This document shows positions 37,138-46,127 of a stretch of DNA of 64,000 bases, one piece after another. Origin of the DNA: Frigidibacter sp. RF13 (lineage in GTDB: Bacteria; Pseudomonadota; Alphaproteobacteria; Rhodobacterales; Rhodobacteraceae); assembly GCF_026626305.1 (NCBI RefSeq), contig NZ_JAPNUE010000001.1, positions 868,001-932,000 on the forward strand, written 5' to 3'. Under the pieces are notes generated by a model, which worked only from the letters and a program-made list of their open reading frames with translations, searched no databases and was not told where the DNA came from. Made by a program: the position numbers and the translations under genes. The first letter of the stretch is position 1, and every line of letters starts with the position of its first letter.

Positions 37138-38304
37138 ATGAAGGCGGGCATCATCGGGCTTGGCTTCCGGCTTGGCTATCTGGCCCGGGTCTTCTCGGAA
37201 CGGGTGCCGGGCTTCACCGTTGCCGCCCATGTCGACCCCGCGCCCGCGGGCCTGCCCTATATGCAAAGCCACGGCATCGGCGCCGGCCGCGCCTATGCGA
37301 CGCTCGACGAGATGCTGGCGGGCTAGGAGCTCGACCTTCTGATGGTCGGCTCACCCAATCACCTGCATCTTGACCACCTGCGCACCGGATTGGCGCGCGG
37401 CATGAAGATTTTCACCGAAAAGCCCGTGGTCTCGACCATCGAGGAGACGATGGCGCTGGCGCGGCTCTTGGCGGCGCATCCCGCGGATCAGGTCATGGTC
37501 GGCCTCGTCCTGCGTTATGCGCCACTTTACCGCGACTTGCGCCGGGCGCAGGCCGACGGGCATCTCGGCGAGGTCGTTTCGATCGAGGCATCGGAACATA
37601 TCCCGCCCTATCACGGCGCCTTCTTCATGCGCGACTGGCGGCGGCACGAACATTGGTCGGGCTCGTTCTTGCTGGAAAAATGCTGCCATGACCTCGATCT
37701 CTACAATGGCGTGATGGGTTGCCGCCCGGCGCGCGTCGCCTCGTTCGGCGGACGGCGGACCTTCATTCCGAAGAACGACCCGCAGGGCCTCGGCGCCAAT
37801 GACCTTGAGGTCTATCACCGCAAGCCTTCCGGCTGGATGGGCAGCGACCGGGTGTTCGACGGCGACGGCGACATCATCGATTTCCAGACCGCGATCGTGG
37901 AATATGCCTCTGGCGCGGCGATGACCTTCCACACCAACCTGAACGTCCCCGACGATTTCCGCCGCTTCTGCGTGATCGGTGTCGACGGTATGGCCGAGGG
38001 CGATTTCGTCCGCAACTTCTTCCGCCTGCACCGGGCGCGGACGGGTGAACGGCTGGCCGACAAACAGTACAAGGCCTCGGACCTTTCGGTCCATTACGGC
38101 GCGGACGAGCAGATGGCCGAGGATATCGGCGCCCATATGGCGACCGGCGCCGCCCTGCCCGTCTCGGTCATCGACGCGCTGGAGGCGGGGCTTCTGGCTA
38201 TGGCCATCGACGAGGCGCGGCGCACCCGGCGCGTCGTCGATATGGCGCCCATCTGGGCCGAGTTCGATGCCGCGCTCGGGCGTCGGTCGCGCGAGGTGGC
38301 GTGA
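37138..38304 (+). pseudogene. Gfo/Idh/MocA oxidoreductase interrupted by an in-frame TAG
   Basis: The N-terminal NAD-binding part (MKAGIIGLGFRLGYLARVF) runs from 37138 to a TAG at 37324-37326. The same frame continues immediately with ELDLLMVGSPNHLH, FTEKPVV and the rest of a normal Gfo/Idh protein to the TGA at 38302-38304. Without the stop it would be a 388-residue enzyme. Both parts keep the family sequence, so the lesion is a single base (GAG or CAG to TAG) and recent, or else a sequencing error or readthrough. Such enzymes oxidise or reduce sugars and aminosugars. It is first in the sugar-uptake operon; its stop overlaps the first permease by one base. Internal initiation at 37342 would lack the Rossmann motif. 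Confidence 0.85.
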
Positions 38305-39188
38305 TGAACCATTCGCCGTCGGCCCGAGCCTTCGCCTATCTTCTGCTCGCGCCGGCGGTCCTTTACGTGCTGTTCATCGTCGCCTATCCGCTGGTCGATA
38401 CGGTGATCCTGTCCTTCACCGATGCGGCGCTGAAGCCTGAAACCAACTGGGTCGGCTGGAAGAATTACCAGAAGATCTTCAAGGCCAATTTCGACGACGT
38501 GATACTCAGGACCTTCATCTGGACCTTCTGCTCGGTCGCCCTGAAGATGACCATCGGTGTTCTGGGCGCGGTCCTGTTGAACGCCGCCGTGCCGGGCCAG
38601 ACTTTGTTCCGCATCCTGATCATGCCGCCCTGGATCATCCCCATGGCCATCGGCATCTTCATGTGGGGCTGGATGTACAATGGCCAGTTCGGCATGATCT
38701 CCGGCCTCTTGCAGAATTTCGGCCTGTCGGACGGGCCGATTGCCTTCCTCGGCTATGGCAAGACCGCCTTCTGGGCGACCATCGTCACCGATGTCTGGAT
38801 CGGCGTGCCCTTCGTCACGCTCTACATGCTCGCCACGATCCAGACGATCCCCCGGGACCTTTATGAGGCCGCCTGGACCGATGGCGCGGGCCGTTTCTAT
38901 CGCTTCCGCCGCATCACGCTGCCGATGATCGTGCCCTCGCTTCTGACCATGTCGATGCTGTCGCTGATCTTCACCTTCAACTCTTTCGACATCATCTGGA
39001 TCCTCACGCGCGGCGGGCCGTCGGGTCAGACGACGACGATGATCATCGACACCTACAAATCCGGGATCGGGTCCTACAAATACGGAGAGGGCTCGGCACG
39101 GGCGGTGATGATCTGCCTATTCCTGTCGGTCTTCTGCCTGCTCTATTACCGGCTCATCAGCCGCTTCAACCCGACCGAGGCCCGCTGA
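38304..39188 (+). CDS. Sugar ABC transporter permease (MalF-like)
   Basis: A 294-residue permease of the CUT1 carbohydrate class with six hydrophobic segments. The EAA loop that contacts the ATPase is visible as YEAAWTDGAGRFYRFRRITLP. The typical N-terminus FAYLLLAPAVLYVLFIVAYPL and the segment TRGGPSGQTTTM are present. It overlaps the broken oxidoreductase by one base and the second permease by one base. Confidence 0.93.
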   Translation: MNHSPSARAFAYLLLAPAVLYVLFIVAYPLVDTVILSFTDAALKPETNWVGWKNYQKIFKANFDDVILRTFIWTFCSVALKMTIGVLGAVLLNAAVPGQTLFRILIMPPWIIPMAIGIFMWGWMYNGQFGMISGLLQNFGLSDGPIAFLGYGKTAFWATIVTDVWIGVPFVTLYMLATIQTIPRDLYEAAWTDGAGRFYRFRRITLPMIVPSLLTMSMLSLIFTFNSFDIIWILTRGGPSGQTTTMIIDTYKSGIGSYKYGEGSARAVMICLFLSVFCLLYYRLISRFNPTEAR

Positions 39189-40060
39189 TGCGCAAAAGCC
39201 GCCGGACAGACCGCCCGATGATCGACCGCTACCGCTGGTATGAGCTTCTGGGCATCTATGCGGGCATCTTTTGCCTTCTGTTCTTCTGCCTTGCACCCTT
39301 CATCGAAGGGTTCAACGTCTCGCTGAAGCCCCTGTCGCTGCTCTTCTCCTCGCCCTACCGTTTCTGGCCGGAAAGCCCCTCGTTCGAGGCTTACCGGACC
39401 ATGTGGGTCTCGGTTCCGGCCTTCGGGCGTTATGTGGTGAACAGCCTCTTCGTCGCGGGTGTGGTGACCGGGCTGGTGATCCTGCTCGTGGTGCCCGCCG
39501 CCTATGCGCTGTCGCGTTTCCGTTTCCCGGGGCAAAGCGCGGTGCTCGGCGCCTTCCTGACCGTCAACATGGTCTCGGGCGCTGTGCTCTTGATCCCGCT
39601 TTTCAGGCTGATGCGAAGCCTCGGGCTCCTCAACACCTATTTCGCCATGATCGTCCCGGGTGCGGCTTTCCTGATCCCGACCGCGATCTGGCTTCTGCGG
39701 GCCTACATGCTGCGCATCCCGCGTGAACTCGAAGAGGCCGCCTGGGCTGACGGCGCCTCGCGCTTCTACATCTTTCGCCGGGTGATCCTGCCCTTGGCCA
39801 CCCCCGGCATCATCGTCACCGCCATCGCGACATTCCTCGGCGCCTATGCCCAGCAGTTCGTCTATGCGGTCACCTTCAACTCCAAGACCGAATACATGCC
39901 GCTGCCTGTCGGGCTTTTCGCCTTCTTCGGGCGGCAGGAGGTGTCCTGGAACGAGCTGATGGCGGCAAGCTTCGTGGGCATCGCGCCCGCGTTTGTCGTG
40001 ATCCTCATCCTGCAACGCTATCTCGTCGCCGGCCTCACCGCCGGCGCCGTGAAGGAATGA
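39188..40060 (+). CDS. Sugar ABC transporter permease (MalG-like)
   Basis: A 290-residue CUT1 permease. The EAA loop reads LEEAAWADGASRFYIFRRVILP, and there are six hydrophobic segments, the first at about residues 18-40. The C-terminal LQRYLVAGLTAGAVKE is the usual ending of this family. It pairs with the preceding permease to form the channel; the binding protein follows after 47 bp. Confidence 0.93.
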   Translation: MRKSRRTDRPMIDRYRWYELLGIYAGIFCLLFFCLAPFIEGFNVSLKPLSLLFSSPYRFWPESPSFEAYRTMWVSVPAFGRYVVNSLFVAGVVTGLVILLVVPAAYALSRFRFPGQSAVLGAFLTVNMVSGAVLLIPLFRLMRSLGLLNTYFAMIVPGAAFLIPTAIWLLRAYMLRIPRELEEAAWADGASRFYIFRRVILPLATPGIIVTAIATFLGAYAQQFVYAVTFNSKTEYMPLPVGLFAFFGRQEVSWNELMAASFVGIAPAFVVILILQRYLVAGLTAGAVKE

Positions 40061-40107
40061 CTTCAAAGAACAACACCCCAGAAAACGGGTCCCAACAGGA
40101 GGAAAGA

Positions 40108-41325
40108 ATGAAGCTGACGACCGTACTGAAGACAGGCACGGCGCTGGCTGTGCTGGCCGTGCCCGGCCTCGCCTTGGCCGAGGATCAGGTGATCACCTTC
40201 ATTTCCTGCGGCGACGCCGTGTCGGCCGTGCACGAGGCGCTGTTCCCGAAATGGGAAGAGGCTAACCCCGGCTACAAGATTCAGGTCGAGGCGGTGGGCT
40301 GGGACCAGTGCCAGGAAAAGGCCACTACCCTTGCCGCCGCCGGGACGCCCGTGGGCCTCGCCTACATGGGATCGCGGGTCCTGAAGCAGCTTGCCCAGAA
40401 CGACCTCATCGTGCCGATCCCGATGAGCGCCGACGAACAGGCGACCTATTTCCCCTTCGTGGTCTCGACCGTCACCACCGACGGCCAGCAATGGGGCGTG
40501 CCGGTCGCCTTCTCGACGAAGTCGCTCTATTGGAACAAGGATCTCTTCGCCGCCGCAGGCCTTGATCCCGAAAAGGCCTCGGCAACCTGGGAAGAGGAGA
40601 TCGCAGCCGCCAGGACAATCAAGGAAAAGACCGGCACGGCGGGCTTCGGCGTTGTCGCCAAGACCTTCGACAATACGATGCACCAGTTCCTGCATTGGGT
40701 TTATACCAACGATGGCACGGTGATCGACGCCGACGGCAACATCACCTTCAACAGCCCCGAAAATCTCGAAGCGCTGACCGCGCTGCGCGACATCACCGCC
40801 TATGCCGAGGAAGGCCCGACCGCCTATGAGCAGAACGACGTCCGTGCCATCTTCCTCGATGGTAAACTTGGCATGATCCATGCCTCGGTCGGCGCCAAGA
40901 ACCTTCTGAAGGACGCCCCGTTCAAATGGGGCGTGGCGCCCCTGCCGCTCGGTCCGCACGCCCAAGGTCCGGGCACGCTCCTGATCACCGACAGCCTTGC
41001 AGTCTTCAAGGGGACGGGTGTCGAAGACAAGGCGATCGACTTCGCCAAATTCCTCGCCAGCACCGAAAACCAGCCGGTCTATGAGGCGGCCGAAGGCCTC
41101 ACGCCGCTGCGTCCGGGCCCGGCGGTCGACAAGCTGGTGGCCGATGATCCGAACTGGAAACCCTTCATCGACGGGATTTCCTTTGGCGGGCCTGAGCCTC
41201 TGTTCCTCGATTACAAGGGGCTGCAGGACACGATGATCACCATGGTCCAGTCGGTCGTCACCGGCGCGGCGGAACCCGCTGCGGCGCTTGAGCAGGCGGC
41301 AGCTGCGCTCGAGGAATTCAAGTAG
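40108..41325 (+). CDS. Sugar ABC transporter substrate-binding protein
   Basis: A 405-residue family 1 extracellular solute-binding protein. The signal peptide (MKLTTVLKTGTALAVLAVPG, cleaved after LALA) precedes EDQVITFISCGD. The frame is open further upstream, but the ATG at 40108 follows AGGAGGAAAG at ideal spacing. The family binds oligosaccharides, glycerol phosphates or aminosugars; the GH20 gene at the end of the operon points to GlcNAc-containing sugars. No loss of conserved features is evident. Confidence 0.9.
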   Translation: MKLTTVLKTGTALAVLAVPGLALAEDQVITFISCGDAVSAVHEALFPKWEEANPGYKIQVEAVGWDQCQEKATTLAAAGTPVGLAYMGSRVLKQLAQNDLIVPIPMSADEQATYFPFVVSTVTTDGQQWGVPVAFSTKSLYWNKDLFAAAGLDPEKASATWEEEIAAARTIKEKTGTAGFGVVAKTFDNTMHQFLHWVYTNDGTVIDADGNITFNSPENLEALTALRDITAYAEEGPTAYEQNDVRAIFLDGKLGMIHASVGAKNLLKDAPFKWGVAPLPLGPHAQGPGTLLITDSLAVFKGTGVEDKAIDFAKFLASTENQPVYEAAEGLTPLRPGPAVDKLVADDPNWKPFIDGISFGGPEPLFLDYKGLQDTMITMVQSVVTGAAEPAAALEQAAAALEEFK

Positions 41326-41414
41326 CCACCACCACTGGCGGCAATGGCGGCGCCCCGGGACCTATCCCGGGGCGCCAGACTCCAGACGACCCTGTGCGAA
41401 GGACCAAGAGAGGC

Positions 41415-42485
41415 ATGAGCCAGCTTGCATTGTCGAACCTGACCAAATCCTTCGGCGCAGCCGAAGTGATCAAGGGCGTCACGCTCGATGTCGAGGAAGG
41501 CGAATTCGTGGTCTTCGTCGGCCCCTCGGGCTGCGGGAATTCGACGCTGCTGCGGATGATCGCCGGGCTCGAAGACGTGTCCACAGGCGAGATCGTCATC
41601 GGCGGCCGACCTGTGAAAGACCTGCCGCCGGTGAAGCGCGGCATTGCGATGGTCTTCCAGTCCTACGCTCTCTATCCACACATGACGGTTTTCGAGAATA
41701 TCGCCTTTCCGCTCCGCGTCGAAGGCCTCACTGAGGCCGACATCCGCCGCCGGGTCGAAGAGGCGGCTTCGGTCCTGCAGCTGACCCAGCGGCTCGGCCA
41801 GAAGCCCGGCACCCTCTCTGGTGGCCAGCGTCAGCGCGTGGCCATTGGCCGGGCCATCGTTCGCCAGCCGAAGATTTTCCTGTTCGACGAGCCCTTGTCG
41901 AACCTCGATGCTGCGCTCCGGTCCGAGATGCGGATCGAGCTGATGCGGCTCCATAAATCGCTCGGCACCACGATGATCTATGTCACCCACGATCAGGTCG
42001 AGGCGATGACCATGGCCGACAAGATCGTCGTCCTGAACGGTGGCCGGGTCGAACAGGTCGGCGCGCCGCTCGAACTTTACGAACGCCCCCGCAACCAGTT
42101 CGTCGCGGGCTTCATCGGCAGCCCGAAGATGAATTTCCTGCCCGGCCGCTGCCTGTCCGCGACCGAGGTCGATCTTGGCCCTCTCGGCCGGATCACGATC
42201 CCCGCCCGCCCTAGCCTTGCGCCGGGACAGGAGGTCACCATAGGCATCCGGCCCGAACATCTGTCACTGGGTCCCGGCGCCGTATCGCTGACCGTCCGGC
42301 CGACGCTGATCGAGCGTCTGGGCATCCATACGATCGCCTACAGCCCGCTTGCGGACGGTCAGAATTTCATCGCGCTCTTCGACGGCAAGCCCGGGATCGC
42401 CGATGGCGTCGAGATGCAGGTCTCTGTGCCCGCCGACCAGCTCTATCTCTTTGATACACAGGGCAACTCCCTGCCCGCTGTATGA
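41415..42485 (+). CDS. Sugar ABC transporter ATPase (UgpC/MsmK/MalK type) with Walker A Lys-to-Asn change
   Basis: A 356-residue MalK-type ATPase. The signature LSGGQRQRVAIGRAI, Walker B FLFDEPLSNLD, the switch YVTHDQVEAMTMAD and the C-terminal TOBE domain (GIRPEHLSLG) are all intact. The Walker A motif, normally GPSGCGKST, reads GPSGCGNST: codon 42 (41538-41540) is AAT instead of AAA or AAG. That lysine contacts the ATP phosphates and its loss normally abolishes hydrolysis. The rest of the protein shows no decay, so the change is recent, an error, or the transporter borrows another MalK-type ATPase. AGAGAGG precedes the ATG. Confidence 0.92.
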   Translation: MSQLALSNLTKSFGAAEVIKGVTLDVEEGEFVVFVGPSGCGNSTLLRMIAGLEDVSTGEIVIGGRPVKDLPPVKRGIAMVFQSYALYPHMTVFENIAFPLRVEGLTEADIRRRVEEAASVLQLTQRLGQKPGTLSGGQRQRVAIGRAIVRQPKIFLFDEPLSNLDAALRSEMRIELMRLHKSLGTTMIYVTHDQVEAMTMADKIVVLNGGRVEQVGAPLELYERPRNQFVAGFIGSPKMNFLPGRCLSATEVDLGPLGRITIPARPSLAPGQEVTIGIRPEHLSLGPGAVSLTVRPTLIERLGIHTIAYSPLADGQNFIALFDGKPGIADGVEMQVSVPADQLYLFDTQGNSLPAV

Positions 42486-42494
42486 AAGCCCATC

Positions 42495-44504
42495 ATGCGC
42501 AGACCCTTCCTGCTAGAGACCCACTGGACACCGGCGAAGGGCGGAGGCCCACCGGAATATCGCCTGCGCCTCACCAATCGCGGGCGCGATCCCATCACGG
42601 ATTTCACTCTGGTGATCACCGGCCCCGGACGCCTGACGGCGAAGGACCGGGTCGAGGGCGCCCGGCTGATCCGGCGGCTCTCGAACAATACCGAGCTTGC
42701 GCCAGAGGAAGGTTCCGCTCTGGCCTCCGGCGCCTCCTGGACTATGGTCGCCCACCATCTGTCCTATCCGCTCCGCCATTGGAGCGACGGGGCGACGACC
42801 GCCTATCTGAAACGCGCAGGCGGAGGGACCGAACCGGTCGAGGTGCGCGCCACCCACAAGGTCGGCGACAACCGCCCGCTGAAGCGCGGCGCGGCGCCCT
42901 ACCCGGTTCCGGCCAGCGCGCCCGAAGCGCTCTCGGTCATCCCCTGGCCCGAGCATGTCGAGATCGCGGCGACCCGCGCCGCGCCCGTGGGGTTTGCCAT
43001 CACCGCAGAAGCGGCCGAGGCAGGGGCCGCCGCCACCGCCTTCGCCCGGCTTTGCCAGGCGCTTTTCCCGACCGAGGCCCTCAGCCGCAGCACAGCCGAG
43101 GGCGGTTTTCCGGTTGATTCCGCGACGGACGGAACGCTCGCGCCCGAAGCCTACCGGATCCGCTTTGCATCCGACCGGATAACCGTGACGGCCTCTGGGC
43201 ATGCAGGCTTTCTCTATGGCTTCATCACCCTCGCGCAGGCCCTGCGCGGGGCGCGCGACTATCCGCAGACCTTTACTTTTCCCGAAAGTGGCAGCATCGC
43301 CGACGCGCCCGCTATGGGCTGGCGGGGCTGCCATCTCGATTGCGCCCGGCAATTCTACACCTCTGCAGAGGTCGAGCGGTTCCTGGGCATCTTGGCCTGG
43401 AACAGGCTCAACCGCTTCCACTGGCACCTGACCGATGACGAGGCCTGGCGTATCGAGATCGCGGCGCTGCCGGAACTGACCGAGATCGGCGCCTGGCGCG
43501 GCGAAGAGCTGCCGATCCCCGCGCTTCTCGGCACCGGGGCAGAACGGTCGGGCGGCTATTACACGCAAGAGACAGTGCGCCGCATCGTCGGGGTCGCGGA
43601 AAGCTACGGCATCACAACCTTGCCCGAGATCGACATCCCCGGCCATTCCTTCGCCCTTCTTGCCGCCCGCCCCGATCTGCGCGACCCGGGCGAGAGCGGC
43701 ACCTATGCCTCGGTCCAGGGTTTCCCCAACAATTGCCTGAACCCCGCCGTCCCCCGCACCTACGAGATCCTCGGCATGATCTTCGACGAACTGGCAGAGC
43801 TTTTCCCCGCCCGGATCGTGCATGTCGGCGCCGACGAAGTGCCACTGGCCGCCTGGTCGGGTTCGCCGCTGGCTTTCCAGCGCATTGCCGAGCTTGGGGG
43901 CGCGAAATTGGCCGAGGCCCATGCGCGGCTGAAGGACAGCGAGGGCAATCACGGCGGTGCCGACGCGATCGAAGGTTCGGCGACGGCGCTTTTGCAGGCT
44001 GATTTCCTCTCCCGCGTCCAGCAGTTGCTGGCCGAACGTGGCTGCGTCACCGGCGGCTGGGAAGAAGCCGCGCATGGCGATGTGATCGACAAGAGTGCCT
44101 CCTACCTCGTCGGCTGGCGCGACACGGTGGTGTCGGGCGCCTTGGCAGCGAAGGGCTATTCCATCGTCGTCAGCCCCGGCCAGTCTTACTATCTCGACAT
44201 GTCGCAATCCTCTGACTGGGTCGAACCGGGCGCGGGCTGGGCCGGCTGGTCCTCACCGCGCGAGACCTATGCCTTCGATCCGACCGCGGGCTGGACCGAC
44301 GCGCAGCGGACGAAGTTCATGGGCGTTCAGGCCTGCATCTGGTCGGAATCCATGACCGACCGGGCGCTCTTCGACCGGCTGACCTTCCCCCGCCTTTCGG
44401 CCATCGCCGAAACCGGCTGGACCCGGGCAGAGCGCAAGGATTGGGAGAGATTCGTGGCCACGGTCGGGCTGATGCCCCTGCTCTACGGCCATCGCGAAGC
44501 CTGA
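42495..44504 (+). CDS. GH20 beta-N-acetylhexosaminidase
   Basis: A 669-residue glycoside hydrolase family 20 enzyme. The N-terminal ~200 residues include a GH20b-like domain; the catalytic barrel begins at MGWRGCHLDCAR and includes NRFHWHLTDDEAWR, PEIDIPGHS, and the catalytic Asp-Glu pair in HVGADEVP. No signal peptide is visible, so it would act in the cytoplasm on imported chitobiose- or muropeptide-type sugars. It follows the ATPase by 9 bp as the last gene of the operon and is the best clue to the operon's substrate. Confidence 0.93.
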   Translation: MRRPFLLETHWTPAKGGGPPEYRLRLTNRGRDPITDFTLVITGPGRLTAKDRVEGARLIRRLSNNTELAPEEGSALASGASWTMVAHHLSYPLRHWSDGATTAYLKRAGGGTEPVEVRATHKVGDNRPLKRGAAPYPVPASAPEALSVIPWPEHVEIAATRAAPVGFAITAEAAEAGAAATAFARLCQALFPTEALSRSTAEGGFPVDSATDGTLAPEAYRIRFASDRITVTASGHAGFLYGFITLAQALRGARDYPQTFTFPESGSIADAPAMGWRGCHLDCARQFYTSAEVERFLGILAWNRLNRFHWHLTDDEAWRIEIAALPELTEIGAWRGEELPIPALLGTGAERSGGYYTQETVRRIVGVAESYGITTLPEIDIPGHSFALLAARPDLRDPGESGTYASVQGFPNNCLNPAVPRTYEILGMIFDELAELFPARIVHVGADEVPLAAWSGSPLAFQRIAELGGAKLAEAHARLKDSEGNHGGADAIEGSATALLQADFLSRVQQLLAERGCVTGGWEEAAHGDVIDKSASYLVGWRDTVVSGALAAKGYSIVVSPGQSYYLDMSQSSDWVEPGAGWAGWSSPRETYAFDPTAGWTDAQRTKFMGVQACIWSESMTDRALFDRLTFPRLSAIAETGWTRAERKDWERFVATVGLMPLLYGHREA

Positions 44505-44525
44505 TAGCGCCAAGAAGTCGCAATA

Positions 44526-44534
44526 TTATCCACA
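44526..44534 (+). promoter_or_regulatory. Consensus DnaA box
   Basis: TTATCCACA matches the DnaA-box consensus exactly. It lies alone in the intergenic region after the GH20 gene, about 40 bp upstream of a candidate promoter. A single 9-mer can occur by chance in 64 kb, though less often in GC-rich DNA. Confidence 0.4.
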
Positions 44535-44575
44535 GAAAATGACCAATGCGCCGCACAGAAGCGCATTGTCCGGCG

Positions 44576-44604
44576 TTGACCATCGGTAAGCTACATTGTT
44601 TAAA
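44576..44604 (+). promoter_or_regulatory. Candidate sigma-70-type promoter of the glycosyltransferase operon
   Basis: TTGACC (44576-44581), 17 bp, TTTAAA (44599-44604), in a locally AT-rich stretch about 115 bp upstream of the membrane-protein gene. Its spacing is ideal and both hexamers match the consensus at four or five positions. Confidence 0.5.
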
Positions 44605-44719
44605 AAGCCGCCGGTCAATGGTAGATTCCGGCTGTCATTGTGCAAGGCGCGGAAACTGCCAGCCATGCCACGCGACGGGCTAGCGAGTCCGGGGCGGTCA
44701 CAGGACAAGGGGGGCTGAT

Positions 44720-46090
44720 ATGGACAAGGGCGCGGCGGCCGCCGCTTCCCGTGAACCTGATGATTCCGCCGCGACGGCGGAGGTCCTTCTGCGCAGCGAG
44801 ACCTTCCAGCAGCGGATGGAACGCGCCCGGCGGGAGCGGGAACGTGTCCTGAGGCAAGCACCACCCGAAGCCGATCGCCCGGACAATAGCGCAGAGCCGT
44901 CCAAGCCATGGGACCGGCAGGACCGCATGCTCGGCACGCCACCGCCCGAGAAACCGATCGGCGCGACACGACGTCTGGGGCTCGACGCTCAACCCGCCGC
45001 TTCGGCGCCGCTCTTTGTCAGGTCGGAAGCGGCGGCCCAGGATCTTCCCGGCCACGTGCAGCTCGCAGCGCACGCGCCACAACAAGCCCGGCCCCGTCGG
45101 ATCGGTTTCAGGATCGCCCTGGGTTTCGCGCTCGGCGTGACGGCGGGCGTCGTGATCTCGCGACTGCCGTTGCCGTCGCTCGTGCCCGTCGCCGATCTGG
45201 CGGCGCCCGCCGATCAACCGCCGCCCAGCGCGCCGTCAAAGATCGCTCGACCCGCACCGAAACCGGAACCAGGGACATTAGAAGCGCCTGAACCCAACCC
45301 GCAGACTGCGACCGGGTCGAACCTCGGCAGCGTCCGTCTCGTCGGGGCGGACCGTGCGCCGCTGCTGCCGGCGCAGGATGCCGGACACCGCATTGCCTCG
45401 GTCGCGCTGCTTGCAGCACCAAGTAGCCGGGGAGAGCGTGTGCCTACGGCGGATGCCGCCGGTCCATCCGCCCCCGCATCGTTGGTATCGCTACCCATGC
45501 TCCGTGTGGTCGGCGGACCGGAGCGAACTCTCGCCATTCCTGCCCTCCCGGCGGCGGCCGCAAGCCCGGCGCCGCGAACCCTCGCCCCCCCCGACACTGA
45601 TCAAGCCCCCGCCGCGGACATCACGGCAGCGCCCCCGCAACTGGCGCCACAGCCGAAGCCCAAGCCGCAGGCGGCGCAGTTCGCCGGCCTCGCGATCCAT
45701 CTTCACAGTGCCGACGCCGATCCGACGCTGGCTGAAGCTGCCCTCGCAACGCTTTTGGAAGCAAGCGCCCCGGTCGCCGACAGTGATACGGTCGGCTTCA
45801 AGGTCAGTGCGTCCCATCTGCGCTACTACCACGCAGAAGACGCCGAGGCCGTCGCCGCACTGGCCAAGCTTCTGCAGATGGAGGCGCGCGATTTCACCTC
45901 CCGCGCCGATCCGCCGCCGCAAGGGTTTGTCGAAATCTGGCTTGCGGGGACCGGTGTCGGAAACAGTACAGCGACGCCCGCACCAACCAAGAAGAAGCGA
46001 GCACGCACGAGCGGCCCCACCCCTGCTCAGCAGGCCGAGGCGGAGGCCCTGAAACAACGCCTGATCCTGATGCTTCAGTCCGGTGGCTAG
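44720..46090 (+). CDS. Single-pass membrane protein with LytR_C-like C-terminal domain
   Basis: A 456-residue protein not assigned to a named family. A charged cytoplasmic N-terminus (about 1-125) is followed by one membrane helix (about 130-150; IALGFALGVTAGVVIS), a long Pro/Ala-rich linker (about 155-325), and a folded C-terminal domain (about 330-420; LAIHLHSADADPTLAEAALATLLEA .. YYHAEDAEAVAALAKLL) that resembles the LytR_C domain. The last ~30 residues are basic. The topology suggests a periplasmic, cell-wall-facing domain. GGGG lies close before the ATG. It heads a group with an exported protein and two glycosyltransferases. Confidence 0.65.
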   Translation: MDKGAAAAASREPDDSAATAEVLLRSETFQQRMERARRERERVLRQAPPEADRPDNSAEPSKPWDRQDRMLGTPPPEKPIGATRRLGLDAQPAASAPLFVRSEAAAQDLPGHVQLAAHAPQQARPRRIGFRIALGFALGVTAGVVISRLPLPSLVPVADLAAPADQPPPSAPSKIARPAPKPEPGTLEAPEPNPQTATGSNLGSVRLVGADRAPLLPAQDAGHRIASVALLAAPSSRGERVPTADAAGPSAPASLVSLPMLRVVGGPERTLAIPALPAAAASPAPRTLAPPDTDQAPAADITAAPPQLAPQPKPKPQAAQFAGLAIHLHSADADPTLAEAALATLLEASAPVADSDTVGFKVSASHLRYYHAEDAEAVAALAKLLQMEARDFTSRADPPPQGFVEIWLAGTGVGNSTATPAPTKKKRARTSGPTPAQQAEAEALKQRLILMLQSGG

Positions 46091-46127
46091 CCCTTAGCGG
46101 GCCTTCGCCCTGTGGAGAAATACGAGT

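Noticed and set aside
37324..37326. Programmed recoding of the TAG (pyrrolysine or suppression)
   Set aside because: Pyrrolysine is not expected in this lineage and no downstream signal or conserved position supports it; a point mutation or error is simpler.
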